From positions 248,001-312,000 of the forward strand of contig NZ_QHKX01000003.1 in NCBI RefSeq assembly GCF_003194625.1: a stretch of 64,000 nt of DNA. Direction: 5' to 3'. Below, one piece after another: positions 59,262-64,000 of the stretch. The notes under the pieces are model-generated. The model saw nothing but the letters and a program-made list of their open reading frames with translations, was not told the DNA's origin and did not search any database. This DNA comes from Nocardioides solisilvae (GTDB lineage Bacteria > Actinomycetota > Actinomycetes > Propionibacteriales > Nocardioidaceae). The translations under genes and the position numbers were made by a program. Within the stretch, counting starts at the first letter, position 1. Every line of letters begins with the position of its first letter.

Positions 59262-60515
59262 ATGGCTGACCGACCCCGGGGACAGGGGGGCCCCGAGGAG
59301 GGCACCCCCGAGTACAACTGGCTCTACGGCTCGAAGGGCGCCCCCTCCGACGACGCGACCCGCGCCGTGCGGCGCCCCGAGCGCGGCCGTCCGGCCTCCG
59401 CCGACGCCCGCGAGCAGGCCGACCGGACCCGGATGATGCCCGCGGCCCAGGGCACCCCCTCCCGCGGCGCGGCCGCGCCCCCGTCGGCGCCCGCACCCTC
59501 CGCGCCGCCCTCCGAACCGCCCGCCCGCGGTCGCCGCGGCCGCGGTCCCCGGCTCCCCCGTCGCCCGCGGCTCGGGGTCTTCCGGGTGCTGCGCTGGCTG
59601 CTGCTGCTCTGGCTGGTCTTCCTGGTCGCGGTCCCGTTCTGGGCGTGGTCCAAGGTGACGAAGGTCGACGCCGAGCCCGGCGGCGACCGGCCCGGCGAGC
59701 AGCCGGGGACGACGTACCTGCTGGTCGGCAGCGACTCGCGCGGCGAACTCACCGAGGAGCAGCGCCGCGACCTCGGGACCGGCGGCGCCAGCAGCCGCCT
59801 GGCCGACACCATCATGCTGCTGCACACCGGCGACGGCCCCAACCTGCTCATGTCGATCCCCCGCGACTCGATCGTCGACATCCCCGGGCGCGGCACGTCC
59901 AAGATCAACGCCGCCTACGCGTGGGGCGGGCCGAAGCTGATGGTCCGCACGGTCGAGCAGAACACCGGGATCCGGGTCGACCACTACGTGGAGGTCGGGT
60001 TCGGCGGCTTCGTCGACATGGTCGACGCCGTCGGCGGCATCGAGATCTGCCCCGAGGCCGCGATGGTGGACCCCGACGCCAACCTCGACATCGAGGCCGG
60101 CTGCCAGGACGCGGACGGCAGGACGGCCCTGGGCTACGCCCGGTCGCGCAAGACCTCGGCCGACCTCGGCGACATCAAGCGCGCCGAGCACCAGCGCGAG
60201 GTGGTCGCCAAGGTCGGCAGCAAGGCCCTCTCCCCGTGGAGCGTCGCCAACCCGCTGCGCTACTACCGCCTCTCCACCGCGACCGCGGAGTCGTTCAAGG
60301 TGGGCGAGGGCAGCAGCCCGCTGGCGATCGCCCAGTTCGGCCTCGCCATGACGAAGGTCGACGGCGAGAGCGGGCTCACCTGCGGCATCCCGATCCGCGA
60401 CCTCGCGGTGACCTGGGACCCCGAACGCTCCCAGCGCCTCTTCGACCTGATCGTCGCCGACGACACCGACTCGGTCCCCGCCGAGCTCTGCACCCCCTCG
60501 GGGCTGCCGCGATGA
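59262..60515 (+). CDS. LytR-CpsA-Psr (LCP) family protein
   Basis: A 417-residue LCP protein of classic layout: a 100-residue cytoplasmic tail rich in Arg, Pro and Ala (EYNWLYGSKGAPS), one membrane helix at about 110-128, and an LCP domain from 150 with LLVGSDSRG, LADTIMLLHTG, SIPRDSIVDIPG and ALGYARSRKTSADLGDIKRAE. It would transfer a lipid-linked glycan onto peptidoglycan. It is divergent from the other LCP gene across a TGTGAC array, and its stop overlaps the enoyl-CoA hydratase start (ATGA), which is probably chance compaction rather than a shared pathway. Confidence 0.92.
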   Translation: MADRPRGQGGPEEGTPEYNWLYGSKGAPSDDATRAVRRPERGRPASADAREQADRTRMMPAAQGTPSRGAAAPPSAPAPSAPPSEPPARGRRGRGPRLPRRPRLGVFRVLRWLLLLWLVFLVAVPFWAWSKVTKVDAEPGGDRPGEQPGTTYLLVGSDSRGELTEEQRRDLGTGGASSRLADTIMLLHTGDGPNLLMSIPRDSIVDIPGRGTSKINAAYAWGGPKLMVRTVEQNTGIRVDHYVEVGFGGFVDMVDAVGGIEICPEAAMVDPDANLDIEAGCQDADGRTALGYARSRKTSADLGDIKRAEHQREVVAKVGSKALSPWSVANPLRYYRLSTATAESFKVGEGSSPLAIAQFGLAMTKVDGESGLTCGIPIRDLAVTWDPERSQRLFDLIVADDTDSVPAELCTPSGLPR

Positions 60516-61411
60516 GCGCCGCGACCCCGGCGTCGTACGACGCCTTCGAGACGCTCACGGTCGAGGTCGACGAGCACGGCGTCGCCCTGCTGACGCTCTC
60601 CCGGCCCGACCAGCTCAACTCCTTCACGGTGACGATGGCCGAGGAGCTGGAGCTCTTCTTCACCGCCGCCGCGCTCGACGACGACGTGCGCGCGGTCGTG
60701 CTCACCGGCGCCGGGCGCGCCTTCTGCGCCGGCATGGACCTCTCGGCCCAGGGCAACGTCTTCGGGCTCGACGAGTCGCTGGACCCGACGCCGGAGGAGC
60801 TGCGCGAGCGGTTCGACGACCCCGAGTGGGCCGACGGGGTGCGCGACACCGGCGGGCGGGTCACCATGGCGATGCACGCCTGCCCCAAGCCCGTGGTCGC
60901 CGCGATCAACGGCGCCGCCGTCGGGATCGGCGCCACCATGACGCTCGCCGCCGACCTGCGGCTGGCCTCGACCAAGGCCCGGATCGGCTTCGTCTTCGGC
61001 CGGCTCGGGATCGTCCCCGAGGCCTGCTCGACGTGGTTCCTGCCGCGGATCGTCGGCGTCCAGCAGGCGCTGGAGTGGATCTACTCCGCCGAGATCCTCA
61101 CCGCCGAGCAGGCGCACGCGGGTCGCCTCGTCCGCTCGCTGCACGAGCCCGACGAGCTGGTCCCGGCCGCCCTGGGGCTCGCTCGGTCCTTCGTCGAGGA
61201 CCGCTCCCCCGTCGCGCTCGGCCTGGCCAAGCAGCTGCTGTACGCCGGCAGCGCGGCGCCGCACCCGCTCGAGGCCCACCTGGCCGACTCGCTGGCGATG
61301 TTCCACACCAGCGTCGGCGACGGCAAGGAGGGCGTGGCCGCCTTCCTGGAGAAGCGCGCGCCGCGGTTCACCGGCCGGGCGTCCGAGCTGCCGCGGATCT
61401 TCGAGGGGTAG
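60512..61411 (+). CDS. Enoyl-CoA hydratase/isomerase family protein
   Basis: A 299-residue crotonase-fold enzyme. LTGAGRAFCAGMDLS and VAAINGAAVGIGATMTLAADLRLA form the oxyanion-hole and CoA-binding regions, and LGIVPEACSTWFLPRIVG provides the glutamate usual for hydratases. The insert DESLDPTPEELRERFDDPEW is seen in a subgroup of long enoyl-CoA hydratases. It probably hydrates a 2-enoyl-CoA in fatty-acid or related catabolism. The ATG overlaps the LCP stop in ATGA. Confidence 0.88.
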   Translation: MSAATPASYDAFETLTVEVDEHGVALLTLSRPDQLNSFTVTMAEELELFFTAAALDDDVRAVVLTGAGRAFCAGMDLSAQGNVFGLDESLDPTPEELRERFDDPEWADGVRDTGGRVTMAMHACPKPVVAAINGAAVGIGATMTLAADLRLASTKARIGFVFGRLGIVPEACSTWFLPRIVGVQQALEWIYSAEILTAEQAHAGRLVRSLHEPDELVPAALGLARSFVEDRSPVALGLAKQLLYAGSAAPHPLEAHLADSLAMFHTSVGDGKEGVAAFLEKRAPRFTGRASELPRIFEG

Positions 61412-61472
61412 CCCGCCGCCCGTCCCCCTCGGGCCCGTCCTCCACGGTGCACGTCGCATCCGGGACGTCCAC

Positions 61473-61497
61473 GCATCGGCTGCCGTACCCCGGGTAC
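61473..61497 (+). promoter_or_regulatory. SigB/SigF-type promoter candidate before the alcohol dehydrogenase
   Basis: GCAT (61473-61476), a 15-bp spacer and GGGTAC (61492-61497) fit the GNNT-N14-16-GGGTAY consensus of actinobacterial stress sigma factors; the ATG is 43 bp downstream. GGGTAC also lies in a 21-bp palindrome (arms TGCCGTACCC and GGGTACGGCA, 61481-61501) that might act as an operator or as the terminator of the preceding gene. Confidence 0.5.
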
Positions 61498-61540
61498 GGC
61501 ACAGCCCCATGACGTGCACGACGCAGCGAGGAGCAGCGCG

Positions 61541-62728
61541 ATGAAGGCAGTGACCTGGCAGGGACCCAAGGACATGCGGGTCGAGGAGGTGCCGGACCCG
61601 ACCATCCAGGAACCGAACGACGCGATCATCCGGGTCACCTCGACCGGTCTGTGCGGCTCCGACCTCCACCTCTACGAGCCCCTGTCGCCGTTCATGACGC
61701 CCGGCGACGTCGTCGGCCACGAGCCGATGGGGATCGTCGAGGAGGTCGGCCCCGAGGCGGGCGACCTCAAGGTCGGCGACCGCGTGGTGATCCCGTTCCA
61801 GATGTCGTGCGGCCACTGCTGGATGTGCGACCAGCAGCTCTACACCCAGTGCGAGACCACCCAGGTGCGCGAGTACGGCTCCGGCGCCGCGCTCTTCGGC
61901 TACTCCAAGCTCTACGGGTCGGTGCCGGGCGGGCAGGCCGAGCTGCTGCGGGTGCCGCAGGCGCAGTTCACCTCCATCAAGGTGCCGCACGGCCCGGTCG
62001 ACGACCGCTTCCTCTTCCTCTCCGACGTCGCCCCGACCGCGTGGCAGGCGGTCGCCTACGCCGACGTCCCCGACGGCGGGACGCTGCTGGTGATGGGGCT
62101 GGGCCCGATCGGCCTCATGTCGGTGCGGATCGCCCAGCACCTCGGGCACCGGGTGATCGGCGTCGACCGGGTCCCCGAGCGGCTCGCCCGCGCCGCCGCG
62201 GCGGGCGCCGAGACCATCGACCTGTCGGCCGTCGACGACGTCGCCGACGAGGTCCGGTCGCGGACCGCCGGCCGGGGCGCCGACTCCGTGGTCGACGCCG
62301 TCGGCATGGAGGCGCACGGCTCCCCCGTCGCCGAGCTCAGCCAGAAGGCGCTGGGCCTCCTCCCCCGCCGGCTCGCCGCCGGGCTGATGCAGCGCGTGGG
62401 CGTCGACCGCGCCGCCGCCCTCACGGCCTCGCTCGACGCCGTGCGCCGGGGCGGCACCGTCTCGCTCAGCGGCGTCTACGGCGGGATGACCCAGCCGCTG
62501 CCGCTCATGGACATGTTCGACAAGCAGCTGCAGCTGCGGATGGGGCAGGCCAACGTCAAGCGGTGGATGGACGACCTGCTCCCGCTGGCCCTCGACGACG
62601 CCGACCCGCTCGGCCTGGAGCAGTTCGCCAGCCACCACCTGCCGCTGGAGGAGGCACCGCAGGCCTACGCCGACTTCCAGGCCAAGGCCGACGGCACCTT
62701 CAAGGTGGTCTTCCAGCCCGGCGCCTGA
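61541..62728 (+). CDS. Zinc-dependent alcohol dehydrogenase
   Basis: A 395-residue medium-chain dehydrogenase. Catalytic zinc ligands C38 (STGLCGSD) and H60/E61 (GHEPMG) and the structural-zinc cysteines C90, C93, C96 and C104 (CGHCWMC) are present; the cofactor-binding motif GLGPIG is near 184. The long form, with an insert around 250-290, resembles glutathione-independent formaldehyde dehydrogenase-like and threonine dehydrogenase-like enzymes, so aldehyde or alcohol detoxification is likely. GAGGAG precedes the ATG at 61541, which was preferred over ATG 61514. It converges on the flavodoxin-like gene through the second palindromic repeat. Confidence 0.9.
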   Translation: MKAVTWQGPKDMRVEEVPDPTIQEPNDAIIRVTSTGLCGSDLHLYEPLSPFMTPGDVVGHEPMGIVEEVGPEAGDLKVGDRVVIPFQMSCGHCWMCDQQLYTQCETTQVREYGSGAALFGYSKLYGSVPGGQAELLRVPQAQFTSIKVPHGPVDDRFLFLSDVAPTAWQAVAYADVPDGGTLLVMGLGPIGLMSVRIAQHLGHRVIGVDRVPERLARAAAAGAETIDLSAVDDVADEVRSRTAGRGADSVVDAVGMEAHGSPVAELSQKALGLLPRRLAAGLMQRVGVDRAAALTASLDAVRRGGTVSLSGVYGGMTQPLPLMDMFDKQLQLRMGQANVKRWMDDLLPLALDDADPLGLEQFASHHLPLEEAPQAYADFQAKADGTFKVVFQPGA

Positions 62729-62747
62729 CCGACGACCTCACCTCCTG

Positions 62748-62817
62748 CCCGATAGTCCCCCACAGTCCGACCACCGACACGCCGGTCCGGTTGGTCGATA
62801 CGTCGGGGACTATCGGG
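62748..62817. repeat. Imperfect palindromic repeat, copy 2 (between convergent genes)
   Basis: Outer arms CCCGATAGTCCCC (62748-62760) and GGGGACTATCGGG (62805-62817) pair perfectly; inner arms CGACCA (62768-62773) and TGGTCG (62792-62797) sit seven bases further in, with an 18-nt loop, the same geometry as at 1018. Compared with copy 1, the first pair of the inner stem is C-G instead of T-A, a compensatory change. It begins 19 bp after one stop and ends 6 bp before the other. Confidence 0.85.
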
Positions 62818-62823
62818 GAGCGG

Positions 62824-63453
62824 TCACTCGGCGGGGTACGGCGCCCCCGCCAGCAGGCGGGCCAGGTGGGCGGCGTTGCGGGCCGCGGTGGCCGTGGTCT
62901 CCGCCGTCTTCTCGGGCGTGGGCTCCTTGTCCTTGTAGTCCACCCCCTGCATCGCCTCCCCCACCCAGTAGCTGACGCCCTGGGCCGGAATCGAGAAGCC
63001 CACGTCGTCGAGCGCCTGGAAGAGCTCGGCGCTCACGTGGTGGGCGCCGTCCTCGTTGCCCACCACCCCGACGACGGCGACCTTGCCGAACATCGTCGGC
63101 CGGCCCTCGTCGTCGGTCTCGGAGATCTCGGCGTCGAGGCGCTCGAGCACCATCTTGGCCACCGACGACGGCTGGCCCATCCAGATCGGGGTGACCAGGA
63201 CGAGGACGTCGGCGTCGAGCACCTGCTCGCGGAGCACCGGCCACTCGTCGCCGTCCCCCTCGTCGGTGCTGACCCCGAACCGCACGTCGTGGTCGACGAC
63301 CCGGACCATGCGGCCGGAGACGCCGTGGCCGGCGAGGGCCTCGAGCAGCTGGCTGCCGAGCAGGTCGGAGCTGGACTCGGCCGGTGAGGGCTTGAGGGTG
63401 CAATTGAGGGCGAGGGCGGTGAGCTCACGGGGATCCGTCTGGGAGTCGGTCAT
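62824..63453 (-). CDS. NADPH-dependent FMN reductase/flavodoxin-like protein
   Basis: A 209-residue flavodoxin-fold protein. LTALALNCTLKPSPAESSSD is the phosphate-binding loop of the NAD(P)H:FMN reductase family, and VLVTPIWMGQPSSVAKMVLER the typical flavin-contact strand; GKVAVVGVVGNEDGAHH follows. It likely reduces FMN or quinones with NAD(P)H, or reduces a small substrate with bound FMN. ATG at 63453 with a GGGTAC box only 9 nt before it, so the mRNA may be almost leaderless. It is divergent from the F420 enzyme, sharing interleaved promoters. Confidence 0.86.
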   Translation of the reverse strand: MTDSQTDPRELTALALNCTLKPSPAESSSDLLGSQLLEALAGHGVSGRMVRVVDHDVRFGVSTDEGDGDEWPVLREQVLDADVLVLVTPIWMGQPSSVAKMVLERLDAEISETDDEGRPTMFGKVAVVGVVGNEDGAHHVSAELFQALDDVGFSIPAQGVSYWVGEAMQGVDYKDKEPTPEKTAETTATAARNAAHLARLLAGAPYPAE

Positions 63454-63462
63454 GGCGTCCCC

Positions 63463-63487
63463 GTACCCGCATGGGCGCCGACCACCC
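63463..63487 (-). promoter_or_regulatory. SigB/SigF-type promoter candidate for the flavodoxin-like gene
   Basis: On the minus strand GGGT (63487-63484), a 15-bp spacer and GGGTAC (63468-63463) match GNNT-N15-GGGTAC. The ATG at 63453 is 9 nt past the -10, so transcription would begin at or just before the start codon. It is interleaved with the promoter at 63469. Confidence 0.45.
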
Positions 63488-63493
63488 GGGTAC
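63469..63493 (+). promoter_or_regulatory. SigB/SigF-type promoter candidate for the F420 oxidoreductase gene
   Basis: GCAT (63469-63472), a 15-bp spacer and GGGTAC (63488-63493) match the same consensus as at 61473. The ATG is 9 bp downstream. CCGTACCC (63461-63468) and GGGTACGG (63488-63495) form an inverted repeat that places the two divergent -10 boxes symmetrically. Confidence 0.5.
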
Positions 63494-63502
63494 GGACCGC
63501 CC

Positions 63503-64000
63503 ATGCGCATCGGCTACACGCTCATGACCGAGCAGACCTCCCCGCCCGACCTCGTCCGCCACGCCGGCCTCGCCGAGCGGGCGGGCTTCGACTTCGAGGT
63601 GATGAGCGACCACTACTTCCCCTGGCTCGACGAGCAGGGCCACTCGGGCTACGCGTGGTCGATGCTCGGTGCCGTCACCCAGGTGACCTCCCGGGTCGAG
63701 CTGATGACCTACGTGACCTGCCCGACCTTCCGCTACCACCCGGCGGTGGTGGCCCAGAAGGCCGCGACCGTCCAGCTGCTCTCCGGCGGCCGCTTCACCC
63801 TCGGCGTCGGCTCCGGGGAGAACCTCAACGAGCACGTCGTGGGCCAGGGCTGGCCGGCGGTCGACGTCCGCCACGAGATGCTGGTCGAGGCGCTGGAGAT
63901 CATCAACGCGCTCTTCGACGGCGGCTACGTCACCCACCACGGCGTCCACTTCGACGTCGACTCCGCCAAGCTCTGGGACCTCCCCGAGACCCGGGTGCCG
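63503..64000 (+). CDS. F420-dependent LLM-class oxidoreductase, N-terminal part (cut by window edge)
   Basis: The first 166 codons of a luciferase-like monooxygenase family enzyme; no stop before the window end. It starts MRIGYTLMTEQTSPPDLVRH and holds FDFEVMSDHYFPWLDEQGHS, VELMTYVTCPTFRYHP and GRFTLGVGSGENLNEHVVG, which match the TIGR03557 group related to F420-dependent glucose-6-phosphate dehydrogenase. The MSDHYFPW histidine is at the F420 site. The presence of fbiA and fbiB in the window supports F420 as cofactor. Substrate unknown. ATG at 63503 lies 9 bp after the GGGTAC box. Confidence 0.88.
   Translation, partial: MRIGYTLMTEQTSPPDLVRHAGLAERAGFDFEVMSDHYFPWLDEQGHSGYAWSMLGAVTQVTSRVELMTYVTCPTFRYHPAVVAQKAATVQLLSGGRFTLGVGSGENLNEHVVGQGWPAVDVRHEMLVEALEIINALFDGGYVTHHGVHFDVDSAKLWDLPETRVP

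Overview
This window looks like chromosomal DNA of a very GC-rich actinobacterium. The gene set (MtrA/MtrB/LpqB, WhiB, F420 biosynthesis, SecA next to HPF, TatB/Mrp) is actinobacterial. The protein sequences and the many secreted endonuclease/exonuclease/phosphatase, sulfotransferase-like and FG-GAP amidase genes suggest a Nocardioides-like member of the Nocardioidaceae; that genus call is inference. About 56 protein genes are supported, two of them cut by the window ends. No tRNA, rRNA, CRISPR array, insertion sequence or prophage was seen.

Region by region. (1) 1-4.8 kb: a ParA ATPase cut by the left edge, a short-chain dehydrogenase, a double-hotdog MaoC hydratase, a DUF5302 protein, a sulfotransferase-like protein and an acyl-CoA dehydrogenase. 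(2) 4.9-13.8 kb: an accessory cell-surface region with two secreted EEP-fold phosphodiesterases, a glycosyltransferase, and a tightly coupled minus-strand set (secreted PLD-like protein, LicD/methyltransferase fusion, small coiled-coil protein, sulfotransferase-like protein), then a lipoprotein. (3) 13.8-17.2 kb: MgtE-N/CBS protein, DUF1003 membrane protein, Mrp Fe-S carrier and TatB. (4) 17.2-20.7 kb: a hypothetical protein, a secreted RTX-like protein, a LysM membrane protein and an Rv3235-family protein. (5) 20.7-46.9 kb: a long conserved block whose order resembles M. tuberculosis Rv3235 to Rv3264c: secA, (YcaQ-like glycosylase, NarL regulator), hpf, comF, lpqB-mtrB-mtrA, ahcY, DUF808, TobH-like SIS protein, Trm112, manB, DUF3499, zincin-fold protein, DUF5719 plus a large membrane glycosyltransferase, whiB2, fbiA, fbiB, DUF3105, manC. 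(6) 46.9-60.5 kb: cell-wall glycan genes: TIGR03089 protein, FG-GAP amidase, Wzt/Wzm exporter, GlfT2, UDP-galactopyranose mutase, two GT2 enzymes (one GlfT1-like) and two divergent LCP ligases. (7) 60.5-64 kb: enoyl-CoA hydratase, zinc alcohol dehydrogenase, flavodoxin-like reductase and an F420-dependent LLM oxidoreductase cut by the right edge.

How it fits together. ManB and ManC make GDP-mannose; Glf and the GlfT enzymes make a galactofuranan that Wzm/Wzt would export and LCP enzymes would attach to peptidoglycan. MtrAB-LpqB is the classic regulator of envelope remodelling, and 9-bp phased TGTGAC (GTCACA on the other strand) repeat arrays lie before the amidase, between the two LCP genes and before a secreted phosphodiesterase, so a local MtrA regulon is plausible. 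FbiA/FbiB make F420, which the LLM enzyme at the right edge probably uses. The last three genes share GNNT-N15-GGGTAC promoter-like sequences typical of SigB/SigF stress sigma factors. A roughly 70-bp imperfect palindrome occurs twice, each time between the stop codons of convergent genes, with a compensatory base-pair change; it is the most striking unexplained repeat here.
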